Source of the DNA: Aphodoplasma sp045592745
Lineage (GTDB): Bacteria > Bacillota > Clostridia > UBA1381 > UMGS1253
Length of the DNA: 31,407 nucleotides
Assembly (NCBI GenBank): GCA_045592745.1
Contig: JAZNVH010000036.1
Location: 1-31,407, forward strand
Direction: 5' to 3'
The notes under the pieces are model-generated. The model was not told the DNA's origin and searched no databases. It worked only from the letters and a program-made list of their open reading frames with translations. This document shows, piece by piece, positions 6,539 to 14,020 of this stretch. Made by a program: the position numbers and the translations under genes. Position 1 is the stretch's first letter. Every line of letters begins with the position of its first letter.

Positions 6539-6614
6539 TGGTGCCTCCGGGCGGAATCGAACCACCGACACGGGGATTTTCAGTCCCCTGCTCTACCGAC
6601 TGAGCTACAGAGGC
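6539..6614 (-). tRNA. tRNA-Phe (GAA)
   Basis: 76 bases with encoded CCA. The anticodon stem GGGGA/TCCCC encloses CTGAAAA, giving GAA. The acceptor GCCTCTG pairs with CGGAGGC. Confidence 0.95.
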
Positions 6615-6660
6615 ATTTGTGTTACACAACACCAAACGCACTTTTTCTTTATAAAAAAGA

Positions 6661-6737
6661 TGGCGACCCGGAAGGGGCTCGAACCCTCGACCTCCAGCGT
6701 GACAGGCTGGCGTTCTAACCAACTGAACTACCGGGCC
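6661..6737 (-). tRNA. tRNA-Asp (GTC)
   Basis: 77 bases with encoded CCA. The anticodon stem CCAGC/GCTGG encloses CTGTCAC, giving GTC. The acceptor GGCCCGG pairs with CCGGGTC. Confidence 0.95.
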
Positions 6738-6740
6738 AAA

Positions 6741-6816
6741 TGGTGGGAGTTACAGGGCTCGAACCTGTGACCCTCTGCTTGTAAGGCAGATGCTCTCCCA
6801 GCTGAGCTAAACTCCC
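6741..6816 (-). tRNA. tRNA-Val (TAC)
   Basis: 76 bases with encoded CCA, first in the cluster. The acceptor GGGAGTT pairs with AACTCCC and the anticodon loop CTTACAA gives TAC. Confidence 0.95.
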
Positions 6817-6859
6817 ACAACTGTCACCCGTAAGGTTTCCCTCGCGAGCGACATAGACT

Positions 6860-6888
6860 ATTATACAGAAAACATATTGCGGTGTCAA
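6860..6888 (-). promoter_or_regulatory. Consensus promoter of the tRNA cluster
   Basis: On the minus strand a perfect TTGACA (6883-6888) and perfect TATAAT (6860-6865) are separated by exactly 17 bases, about 44 bases before tRNA-Val. This is the strongest promoter match in the window, as expected for stable RNA. Confidence 0.92.
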
Positions 6889-7011
6889 ATCGACTTTTTC
6901 TCAAAATTGACCGATTATCGCTGTTTTTTTGATAATTTTAAAAATACAGCACTTTTTTAGCGTTATGCTAACTTTTTCGCACTTTTTCTAACTTTTTCAT
7001 AAAAAGTGGTA

Positions 7012-7893
7012 TTATTTACACGATTTTAAAAGGTCACAAAGCTCTTCGCGTGAAAAATCATATACCTTATCGCAGAACTGACAGGTAAGGTTTGCACTGC
7101 CCTGTTCGTCAATAAGTTTTTGCATCTCCTGTGCGCCCATGCTTATGAGTGCGCGCTCTACACGCTCGCGGCAGCAGTCACATTTATATTTTGGCACAAC
7201 TGCGTCATTATATACAAGCATATCAAAGCCTTCTGTAACTTTAAAAATTATATCCTCGCACGACATATTCTCGCTAAGCATTGTTGTTATCGGCGCAAGC
7301 GAGGAAACTGTTTTTTCGAGCTTTTGGGCATCTTCGTCGGTAGCTTCAGGCATAAGCTGAAGTATAAAGCCGCCGGCTTTTATAACGCTTCCGTCGGTGT
7401 CAACAAGCACGCCAAGAGCTATTGCACTCGGCACCTGCTCGGAAATGGCGTAATACGCGGTCAAATCTTCTGCAATTTCGCCTGAAACAAGCTCTATTTG
7501 TGCAACGTATGGCTCTTTCATTCCAAGGTCGCATATAACAGCGAGTGTTCCTTCTCCTATTGCGCCGCCTACGTTAAGCTTGCCCGGGATTTTATCGGGC
7601 AGTACGGCGGCAGGATTTACACTGTAGCCTTTTACCTCGCCTTTTGAGTTTCCTACTGCCAAAACGCCTCCAAGCGGACCATCACCTTTTATGCGAAGTG
7701 TGATTGTATCGTTTTCACCCTTGAGCATGCTGCCCATCATGGATGCTGCGGTTAAAAGTCTGCCAAGTGCAGCTGTGGCAATGGGATAGCTTTGGTGAAT
7801 TTTTTGCGCACGTCCTACAAGCTCGGTAGTTTCGGCGGCGAATATTCTTATTTTTCCGTCATTGCTGACGCCTCTTAAAATCGTATCTGACAT
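7012..7893 (-). CDS. hslO: Redox-regulated chaperone Hsp33
   Basis: A 293-residue cytosolic holdase chaperone. The N-terminal core (about 1-230) has the family's opening LRGVSNDGKIRIFAAETTELV and the GPLGGVLAVGNSKGEVKGYSVNP stretch. The C-terminal redox switch contains all four zinc cysteines as C-x-C (KCDCC) and C-x-x-C (CQFC), spaced as in active Hsp33. Oxidation of these cysteines is known to release zinc and turn on chaperone activity. AGGAG lies 5-6 bases before the ATG. The start is 45 bases beyond the galU stop on the same strand, so the two are probably co-transcribed. No clear terminator follows; the stretch to 6889 is T-rich with short repeats. Confidence 0.95.
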   Translation of the reverse strand: MSDTILRGVSNDGKIRIFAAETTELVGRAQKIHQSYPIATAALGRLLTAASMMGSMLKGENDTITLRIKGDGPLGGVLAVGNSKGEVKGYSVNPAAVLPDKIPGKLNVGGAIGEGTLAVICDLGMKEPYVAQIELVSGEIAEDLTAYYAISEQVPSAIALGVLVDTDGSVIKAGGFILQLMPEATDEDAQKLEKTVSSLAPITTMLSENMSCEDIIFKVTEGFDMLVYNDAVVPKYKCDCCRERVERALISMGAQEMQKLIDEQGSANLTCQFCDKVYDFSREELCDLLKSCK

Positions 7894-7938
7894 TTATTTT
7901 CTCCTTTTAACAAAGTTGTAGTAAAAAATTTTGAATAA

Positions 7939-8802
7939 TTATTTTACGATTTTTTTCAAATACTGCATAAATTCATCGGCGAGGTCATCACGTGAGAGTG
8001 CATATTCAACTGTTGCCTCCAAAAAGCCCATTTTGCTGCCAACATCATAGCGGCGGCCGATAAAATCGTATGCGTACATATCTTCATAATCGCACAATAG
8101 ACGAAGTGCGTCTGTAAGCTGTATTTCTCCGCCTGCACCTTTGCCTGTTTTTTCAATGCACTCAAATATTTTTGGTGTAATAATATAGCGGCCGAGAATT
8201 GCCATGTTTGACGGTGCTTCTTCTTTTTTCGGTTTTTCAACAAGACCTGTTACCTTGTGTATGCGCTCCGAAACCGCATCAGCGGCAACGGCACCGTACT
8301 TTGAAATATCGTCAGGCGATACTGTCTGGACGCCGAGAATGCTTGCTTTGTATTTATCATATACATCAATCATTTGCTTTAAGCAGGGCACATCCGATTT
8401 TACGATGTCGTCACCTAAAAGCACAGCAAACGGCTCGTTTCCAACAAAGCTTTTTGCACAGTGGATTGCGTGGCCGAGGCCCTTTGCCTCCTGCTGACGA
8501 ACATAGTGTATATTTGCCATATTTGAAATGTCCTGAGCAATTTTTAAAAGGTCTGTCTTGCCGCTTTTTTCAAGCTCTATTTCAAGCTCATACGCCTTGT
8601 CAAAATGGTCCTCAATTGCGCGCTTTGTACGACCTGTAATGATTAAAATATCCTCTATGCCGCTGTCAACAGCCTCTTTGATAATATACTGAATTGTAGG
8701 TGTGTCAACAATCGGGAGCATCTCCTTTGGGGTTGCTTTTGTAGCGGGTAAAAATCTTGTTCCAAGTCCTGCTGCAGGTATGACTGCTTTTTTTACTTTC
8801 AT
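7939..8802 (-). CDS. galU: UTP-glucose-1-phosphate uridylyltransferase
   Basis: The enzyme makes UDP-glucose from UTP and glucose-1-phosphate, a precursor for glycolipids, wall polymers and other glycans. The 287 residues contain the nucleotide-binding start AVIPAAGLGTRFLPATKATPKEMLP, the ILIITGR segment, FAVLLGDD around the metal-binding Asp, and the LVEKPK and GEIQLTDA motifs of bacterial GalU. I use the ATG at 8802 because GGAGG lies 8 bases upstream; the next ATG upstream (8817) is inside that ribosome site. It is the first gene of a likely galU-hslO operon. No neighbour is an obvious UDP-glucose user, though a membrane glycosyltransferase lies at 18.4 kb. Confidence 0.95.
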   Translation of the reverse strand: MKVKKAVIPAAGLGTRFLPATKATPKEMLPIVDTPTIQYIIKEAVDSGIEDILIITGRTKRAIEDHFDKAYELEIELEKSGKTDLLKIAQDISNMANIHYVRQQEAKGLGHAIHCAKSFVGNEPFAVLLGDDIVKSDVPCLKQMIDVYDKYKASILGVQTVSPDDISKYGAVAADAVSERIHKVTGLVEKPKKEEAPSNMAILGRYIITPKIFECIEKTGKGAGGEIQLTDALRLLCDYEDMYAYDFIGRRYDVGSKMGFLEATVEYALSRDDLADEFMQYLKKIVK

Positions 8803-8859
8803 AATAGATTCCTCCATTGTGCCATTCGTTATCGGCCGTTTTTACATATTCACAAGTAT

Positions 8860-8888
8860 ATTGTAACAATTTAACATTAAAAAGTAAA
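8860..8888 (-). promoter_or_regulatory. Probable galU promoter
   Basis: On the minus strand TTTACT (8883-8888), 17 bases, TACAAT (8860-8865). The -35 box is a weak match. Confidence 0.45.
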
Positions 8889-8923
8889 CAGTAAATAAAA
8901 AAATTATACCGCGATGTGTAGTA

Positions 8924-8951
8924 AAAAAGCGGCATTTTTATAAAATGCCGC
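8924..8951 (-). terminator. Terminator of the M18 aminopeptidase gene
   Basis: The 10-bp stem GCGGCATTTT/AAAATGCCGC (8929-8938, 8942-8951) has a six-U run following in the leftward direction. Confidence 0.9.
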
Positions 8952-8963
8952 AAAATATTTATA

Positions 8964-10376
8964 TTATGCCTTAAAGAAGGCGTGATATGCCTTGTAGGTC
9001 ATATAACAGTCAAACTTGCTTGCAAGCTCGAACGGAGCGTGCATACACAAAATTGGAGTGCCGCAGTCGAGAACGTTAAGACCAAGGTTTGCAACATACT
9101 GTGCAATCGTTCCGCCGCCGCCCACATCAACCTTGCCAAGCTCGCCGTTTTGCCACAAAATATTTTTATCATTAAATATTTTGCGTATGCGTGCAACAAA
9201 TTCTGCGTTTGCGTCGCTCGAATCGGACTTTCCGCGTCCACCGGTATATTTTGATATAAGCACACCGCGACCTGCAAAAGCGGCATTTTTCTTGTCGTAT
9301 ACCGAGGGGTACTGCGGGTCATACGCTGCGCCAACATCGGCAGAAAGACAATCGCTGTTTGAAAGCGTGCGATTAAGAGCATATGCGTCACAGCTTCCGG
9401 TAAGCTTTAATATAATTTCGCAGAGTGTAAGCTCAAAAAAGCGCGATTTCATACCTGTCTGTCCCATTGAGCCAATTTCTTCTTTATCAACGAGCATACA
9501 TATGGCGGTTTTTGACGGGATGTCGTCTTTGCATGCATCTATAATTGCTTTGAGCGATGCGTATGCACAAACTCTGTCGTCCTGACCATATGAGCCGATA
9601 AAGCTGCGGTCAAGACCTACATCACGCGCTTTTCCCGAGGGGACAAACTCAATTTCTGCACTTGTAAAATCCTGCTCTGTTATGCCGTATTTTTCATTTA
9701 GCATACAAAGAATGTTAAATTTAACCTTTTCCTTGATTTCGTCATCGCCCTTTGCCATAGAGCCAAGCAGCACATGAAAGTTGTCGGCATCAAATGCTTT
9801 TGTGAGCTGCTTTTGCATCTGGTCTTGTGAAAGATGAGGAAGAAGGTCTGTGATTGTAAACACCGGATCTGATTCGTCTTCGCCGATGCAGATGTCTACG
9901 CATGTGCCATCGGTTTTGCAGATTGTACCGTGCATCGCAAGTGGGAGTGTGAGCCACTGATACTTTTTAATTCCGCCGTAGTACTGCGTTTTAAACCATG
10001 CCATATTTTCATCTTCGAAAAGCGGGCGCGATTTTAGGTCAATTCTTGGTGAATCAATGTGAGAACCAATGAGATTTACACCATTTTCTATTGATTCTTT
10101 ACCGATTATTGCAAGAAGTATAGCTTTTTTATTATTTATGACATAAACTTTGTCGCCCGGTTTTAATGAATCCTTTTTGCAAAGCTCTACAAAGCCGTTT
10201 TCCTCGGCATTTTTTTTAGAAACCGCACATGATTCGCGCTCGGTTTTTCCGTTTGTAAGAAAATCCTTATAGCCTTCGCAGTAGTTAAATGCCTCTTTGA
10301 CAAGCTCGGGCGAAAGCATTTCATTTACATGTTTTGGTGAATATGAAAGTGTTTCAAATAACGTCTTATCGTTCAT
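8964..10376 (-). CDS. M18-family zinc aminopeptidase
   Basis: A cytosolic di-zinc aminopeptidase of 470 residues, a usual length for bacterial M18 enzymes. Metal and catalytic motifs are all visible: GSHIDSPRIDL (His106, Asp108), YGQDDRVCAYAS with the bridging Asp, DKEEIGSMG with the catalytic Glu pair, SADVGAAYDP, and a late CMHAPFE with the last metal His. It also carries the GRGKSDSSDANAEFV loop typical of the clostridial subgroup. M18 enzymes prefer acidic or neutral N-terminal residues and serve in peptide turnover. AGGAGG lies about 7 bases before the ATG. It is a single-gene unit between its own promoter and terminator. The family is certain; the exact substrate preference is not. Confidence 0.93.
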   Translation of the reverse strand: MNDKTLFETLSYSPKHVNEMLSPELVKEAFNYCEGYKDFLTNGKTERESCAVSKKNAEENGFVELCKKDSLKPGDKVYVINNKKAILLAIIGKESIENGVNLIGSHIDSPRIDLKSRPLFEDENMAWFKTQYYGGIKKYQWLTLPLAMHGTICKTDGTCVDICIGEDESDPVFTITDLLPHLSQDQMQKQLTKAFDADNFHVLLGSMAKGDDEIKEKVKFNILCMLNEKYGITEQDFTSAEIEFVPSGKARDVGLDRSFIGSYGQDDRVCAYASLKAIIDACKDDIPSKTAICMLVDKEEIGSMGQTGMKSRFFELTLCEIILKLTGSCDAYALNRTLSNSDCLSADVGAAYDPQYPSVYDKKNAAFAGRGVLISKYTGGRGKSDSSDANAEFVARIRKIFNDKNILWQNGELGKVDVGGGGTIAQYVANLGLNVLDCGTPILCMHAPFELASKFDCYMTYKAYHAFFKA

Positions 10377-10447
10377 ATATATTCCTCCTGCATAAATTGA
10401 TTTATTTATATTTAAATTATATTTATTACATCATAACAACGAAGGCG

Positions 10448-10462
10448 ACAGTATGTCACTGT
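10448..10462. promoter_or_regulatory. Inverted repeat at the M18 gene transcription start
   Basis: ACAGT, five bases, ACTGT is a perfect palindrome placed 3-18 bases downstream of the -10 box for the minus-strand gene. The position fits an operator, but no regulator is known here. Confidence 0.3.
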
Positions 10463-10465
10463 AAT

Positions 10466-10494
10466 ATTATACCACAGAAATTATCAATTTACAA
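10466..10494 (-). promoter_or_regulatory. Promoter of the M18 aminopeptidase gene
   Basis: On the minus strand TTGTAA (10489-10494), 17 bases, TATAAT (10466-10471). Confidence 0.65.
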
Positions 10495-10586
10495 CATGGG
10501 GTACAAAAAAAGCATATAACAGTTTGCAAAATTGTGATTGTGTGGTATTATATAATAAGGAAAAAATAAAAAAACACATAATGTGC

Positions 10587-10615
10587 TTGACAAAAATAGA
10601 ATAAGGATATATAAT
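10587..10615 (+). promoter_or_regulatory. Consensus promoter of the his operon with flanking palindromes
   Basis: TTGACA (10587-10592) and TATAAT (10610-10615) with a 17-base spacer. CACAT-A-ATGTG lies just upstream (10575-10585). A 9-bp inverted repeat TATCTTTAT/ATAAAGATA (10615-10623, 10636-10644) overlaps the start of transcription. The leader is under 50 bases, too short for a T-box or other large riboswitch. Confidence 0.85.
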
Positions 10616-10669
10616 ATCTTTATTACTTTAGCGTGATAAAGATATAAATTGTTTTTGGGATGTGATAAA

Positions 10670-11926
10670 ATGCTTAATCTAAAATATCATACACCGGAAG
10701 GCGTAATGGATTATTTGCCGCAGGAATGCATGGCAAAACAGTCTATTGAAAATAAAATCGCAGCCGTGTTTGCGTCTTATGGCTATAAAACAATTCAGAC
10801 GCCTGCGTTTGAGTATATTGATATATATTCAGAAAGTGCGGGAGATGTGTCGCCGCAAAAGCTTTTTAAGTTTTTTGACGCTCAGGGACGCACAATGGCA
10901 CTTCGCGGCGATATTACAACCTCGATAGCGCGTGTTATGGGCACAAAGTATAATGAGCCGCTTCCGGCAAGACTTTGCTATGTTGCAGATGCGTTTCGTT
11001 ATAATGGCTCTGCCTCGGCGCAAAGCTCCGAATTTACGCAGGCGGGAATCGAGCTTATTGGTGACGAATCGTCCGAGGCTGATGCGGAGGCGATTATTGT
11101 TGCAATTAATGCGCTTTTAAGTGCCGGTCTTGATGAGTTTCAGCTTGATATCGGTCAGGTTGAATTTTTCAAAGGTCTTGCCGAGCAGATTGGCCTTGAT
11201 AACGAGGATTTTGAAAAAATACGCACTATGATTGACTTTAAAGACTCGTTTTCGATAGAGAAGGTTGTAGAAAAATATGATGCACAAAATGAGATAAAGC
11301 AGCTTTTGTGCCGTATGCCGTATTTGTTTGGCGGCGCGGAGGTTTTTGATAAAGCGAGCGTAGCTTCTCTTAATAAACGCTCAGCTTCTGCGCTTGAGAA
11401 TTTAAAGAGTGTGTATTCTATAATTTGCGAGTGCGGCCTTGAAAAATATGTATCAATTGACCTTGGTATGCTTCAGAGCATTGACTATTATACGGGAGTA
11501 ATTTTTAAGGGTGTAACATATGATGTAGGTTTCTCGGTTTGCGGCGGCGGAAGATATGATTCTCTTATTGGAAGCTTTGGCAAAAATATGAGTGCGGTAG
11601 GCATTGCCATTGGTGTAAACCGTGTTTTGTCGGCACTTATAAGACAAAATAAGGATATAGCCGTAAAGGGCACAGATGCCGTTGTTATAGTGAAAGGCGA
11701 TGTTTCAAACGCTTATGCGCTGGCAACAAAGCTTCGTCAGATGGGATTTATAATAGAAAATTATTATGAGAGCGATGATGTTAAAAAGGCGCTTTTGTTT
11801 GCAAAGGAGCGTAAAATAGATGTCGTTATAAAATCGGCGGGCGAAAATGCGATAGAGGTATATACAGAAGACGGAGGAGCAAAAACACTTTGCCTCGACG
11901 AGATAAAGGAGGCTATGACGCTATGA
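10670..11926 (+). CDS. hisZ: ATP phosphoribosyltransferase regulatory subunit HisZ
   Basis: HisZ is a histidyl-tRNA synthetase relative that has lost aminoacylation and completes the short form of HisG in the first step of histidine synthesis. The 418 residues start with the class II fold (TPEGVMDYLP), include the motif-2-like TMALRGDITTSIARV, and end the catalytic-like core with VCGGGRYDSLIGSFG. Unlike many shorter HisZ proteins it keeps a C-terminal domain like the HisRS anticodon-binding domain (about 325-410). I start at the ATG at 10670; an upstream in-frame TTG (10649) has no ribosome site. The site used is weak. The stop overlaps the hisG start by four bases (ATGA). The short HisG next door makes HisZ far more likely than a second HisRS. 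Confidence 0.92.
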   Translation: MLNLKYHTPEGVMDYLPQECMAKQSIENKIAAVFASYGYKTIQTPAFEYIDIYSESAGDVSPQKLFKFFDAQGRTMALRGDITTSIARVMGTKYNEPLPARLCYVADAFRYNGSASAQSSEFTQAGIELIGDESSEADAEAIIVAINALLSAGLDEFQLDIGQVEFFKGLAEQIGLDNEDFEKIRTMIDFKDSFSIEKVVEKYDAQNEIKQLLCRMPYLFGGAEVFDKASVASLNKRSASALENLKSVYSIICECGLEKYVSIDLGMLQSIDYYTGVIFKGVTYDVGFSVCGGGRYDSLIGSFGKNMSAVGIAIGVNRVLSALIRQNKDIAVKGTDAVVIVKGDVSNAYALATKLRQMGFIIENYYESDDVKKALLFAKERKIDVVIKSAGENAIEVYTEDGGAKTLCLDEIKEAMTL

Positions 11927-12570
11927 AATACTTAACAATAGCGCTTGCAAAGGGCAGGCTTGCTGAGATTTCGATGGATTTGTTTGAAAAAATCGGGCTT
12001 GACTGCTCTGAAATGAGGCAAAAAAGCCGCAAGCTTATATTTACCGATGAAAAAAATAAAGTAAAATTTATACTCGTAAAGGCATCAGACGTGCCGACGT
12101 ATGTTGAGTACGGAGCGGCTGATATTGGAATTGTGGGTAAGGATACACTCCTTGAAGAAGGAAGAAATCTTTATGAAATGATAGACCTTGGTGTCGGCAA
12201 ATGCCGTATGTGCGTGTGCGGACCTGAAAAAATGTGCAGTGAGCTTTCGGCGACAAACAATTTGCGTGTCGCATCAAAATTTACAAATATTGCGAGAAAC
12301 TACTTTTTCCGTGAAAAAGGACGCACTGTTGAAATAATAAAGCTTCACGGCTCGGTTGAGCTTGCGCCGCTTGTAGGACTTTCCGAGGTTATTGTCGACA
12401 TTGTAGAGTCGGGAAAAACTCTTGAGGAAAACGGACTTTGCGTGCTTGAAACGATATGTGATATATCGGCTCGCTTTGTTGTAAACAGAGTGAGTATGAA
12501 GATGGAGCGCGAAAGAATTCTTGATATTGTATCGAAAATGAAGGCGGTTATGGATACGGAGGAAAACTAA
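11923..12570 (+). CDS. hisG: ATP phosphoribosyltransferase catalytic subunit (short form)
   Basis: This enzyme condenses ATP with PRPP, the committed step of histidine synthesis. At 215 residues it is the short form, lacking the C-terminal ACT-like regulatory domain, and so needs HisZ. Family features: LTIALAKGRL at the start, ADIGIVGKDTLLE, and the PRPP-binding GLSEVIVDIVESGKTLEENGL stretch. The start ATG overlaps the hisZ stop (ATGA) and has AGGAGG 10 bases upstream, which indicates translational coupling, sensible for subunits of one complex. A longer reading from a TTG at 11890 overlaps hisZ and is rejected. hisA follows after 2 bases. Confidence 0.96.
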   Translation: MKYLTIALAKGRLAEISMDLFEKIGLDCSEMRQKSRKLIFTDEKNKVKFILVKASDVPTYVEYGAADIGIVGKDTLLEEGRNLYEMIDLGVGKCRMCVCGPEKMCSELSATNNLRVASKFTNIARNYFFREKGRTVEIIKLHGSVELAPLVGLSEVIVDIVESGKTLEENGLCVLETICDISARFVVNRVSMKMERERILDIVSKMKAVMDTEEN

Positions 12571-12572
12571 AC

Positions 12573-13298
12573 ATGAGATTATACCCTGCGATAGATATAA
12601 AGGATGGAAAATGCGTAAGACTGTTTAAAGGATGCTTTGGCGATGTTACGGTATATGGCGATAGCCCTGCTGAAATGGCAAAAAAATGGGAATCACTTGG
12701 GGCGCAGTTTATTCACGTTGTTGACCTTGACGGAGCGCTTGCAGGTGAAAGCGTGAGCGCGCAGGCAATAAAAAGCATTTGCGAGAGCGTAAACGTGGAC
12801 GTGCAGACGGGTGGCGGCGTAAGATGTCTTGAAGATATAGAAAAACGCTTGTCATTGGGCGTAAAACGTGTTATACTTGGTACAGTAGCGGTTTCGGATC
12901 CCGGGTTTGTGAAAAAGGCAATAGAGCGTTTTGGCGCAGAGAGCATTGTAGTTGGCATAGACGCAAAGGACGGTTTTGTTGCAACGCATGGTTGGGAAAA
13001 GGTGAGCAGACTCGGCGCGGTCTCATTTGCAAAAAAGATGCAGGATATGGGCGTAAAAACGATTGTGTATACAGATATTTCAACCGACGGAACGCTTGGT
13101 GGTTCAAATGTCGAGGCAATGCGCGAAATGGCTGTGGCAGTTCCAGATGTTGACGTTATAGCATCGGGTGGAATAGGAAGCCTTGATGATATATTTGCGC
13201 TTAAAGATAGTGGTGTAGAGGGCGTCATCATTGGAAAAGCACTTTATACAGAGCGCGTCGATTTGACTGAAGCAATAGAAAAAACAAAAAATTTATAA
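12573..13298 (+). CDS. hisA: ProFAR isomerase HisA
   Basis: A (beta/alpha)8-barrel isomerase that converts ProFAR to PRFAR in histidine synthesis. The 241 residues show both half-barrel repeats: YPAIDIKDGKCVRL at the start with Asp8, VVDLDGA (about 49-55), QTGGGVR and VVGIDAKDG (Asp130), YTDISTDGT, and the phosphate-binding IASGGIGS and GVIIGKALY. Asp8 and Asp130 correspond to the catalytic acid/base pair known for the family. GGAGG lies about 9 bases before the ATG. HisA's product is used by HisF/HisH, whose genes normally flank hisA but are absent here. Confidence 0.96.
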   Translation: MRLYPAIDIKDGKCVRLFKGCFGDVTVYGDSPAEMAKKWESLGAQFIHVVDLDGALAGESVSAQAIKSICESVNVDVQTGGGVRCLEDIEKRLSLGVKRVILGTVAVSDPGFVKKAIERFGAESIVVGIDAKDGFVATHGWEKVSRLGAVSFAKKMQDMGVKTIVYTDISTDGTLGGSNVEAMREMAVAVPDVDVIASGGIGSLDDIFALKDSGVEGVIIGKALYTERVDLTEAIEKTKNL

Positions 13299-13321
13299 TA
13301 AATAAAGGACGGCGAATTAAA

Positions 13322-13963
13322 ATGAGCTTGACAGAAGCTGTAAAATTTGATGAAAAGGGACTTGTGCCTGCGGTTGTTCAGGATTTTGACACAAACCGTG
13401 TACTTATGGTTGCATATATGAACGAAGAGTCACTTAAGATGACTCTTGAAACAAAAAAGGCAACTTTTTATTCAAGAAGCAGACAAAAGCTTTGGGTAAA
13501 AGGCGAAACATCGGGACATTTTATGAATGTTTGTGAGATTTATCTTGATTGTGACGGTGATACGCTTGTTTTGAAGGTAAAGCCCGACGGAGCGGCATGC
13601 CATACAGGTAATTTTTCGTGTTTTTACCGCAAAGCAGATGAAAATGGCAAGCTTTGTGAGGTAGAAACAGCGAATGGCGCTGATGCGGGAATTTTCTCTG
13701 ATGTATACAAGGTAATCGAGGACAGACGCGATAACCCCAAGGAAGGTTCATATACAAATTATCTTTTTGATAAAGGAATTGATAAAATTCTTAAAAAGGT
13801 CGGCGAAGAAACTGCCGAGGTTATTATAGGCGCAAAAAATGCAAGCAAGGACGAAATTCAGTATGAGGTTGCAGACCTTATGTATCATTTGTCTGTTATG
13901 CTTTGCGAGCGCGGACTTGACTGGCACGATATTTATGAGGAATTATACAAGCGATACAAATAA
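13322..13963 (+). CDS. hisI: Bifunctional PRA-CH cyclohydrolase / PRA-PH pyrophosphohydrolase
   Basis: A HisIE fusion of 213 residues catalysing histidine steps 2 and 3. The N-terminal cyclohydrolase part (about 1-108) has TFYSRSRQKLWVKGETSGH, the metal-binding DCDGDT and the cysteines near AACHTGNFSC. The C-terminal pyrophosphohydrolase part (about 115-213) has the ED-R-R-x-NP-x-GSYTNYL start and the KVGEETAEVIIGAKN helix with its metal-binding Glu residues. AAAGGACGG serves as the ribosome site. It is last in the hisZ-G-A-IE run and is followed by a terminator shared with serS, so this transcript contains no hisD, hisC, hisB, hisH or hisF. Confidence 0.96.
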   Translation: MSLTEAVKFDEKGLVPAVVQDFDTNRVLMVAYMNEESLKMTLETKKATFYSRSRQKLWVKGETSGHFMNVCEIYLDCDGDTLVLKVKPDGAACHTGNFSCFYRKADENGKLCEVETANGADAGIFSDVYKVIEDRRDNPKEGSYTNYLFDKGIDKILKKVGEETAEVIIGAKNASKDEIQYEVADLMYHLSVMLCERGLDWHDIYEELYKRYK

Positions 13964-13978
13964 AGAATAGATAAAAAT

Positions 13979-14007
13979 AAAAGGACGAACTTTTTGTTCG
14001 TCCTTTT
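13979..14007. terminator. Bidirectional terminator between hisIE and serS
   Basis: The perfect 12-bp stem AAAAGGACGAAC/GTTCGTCCTTTT (13979-13990, 13996-14007) has a 5-base loop. A-rich on one side and T-rich on the other, it serves both converging operons. Confidence 0.92.
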
Positions 14008-14020
14008 TGTGTGTTTATAT

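Noticed and set aside
6182..6722. Open frames of about 70 codons across the tRNA genes
   Set aside because: They are translations of tRNA sequence on either strand and have no ribosome sites.
8199..8639. Plus-strand open frames of 97-146 codons opposite galU
   Set aside because: They mirror a gene with complete family motifs and result from its codon bias.
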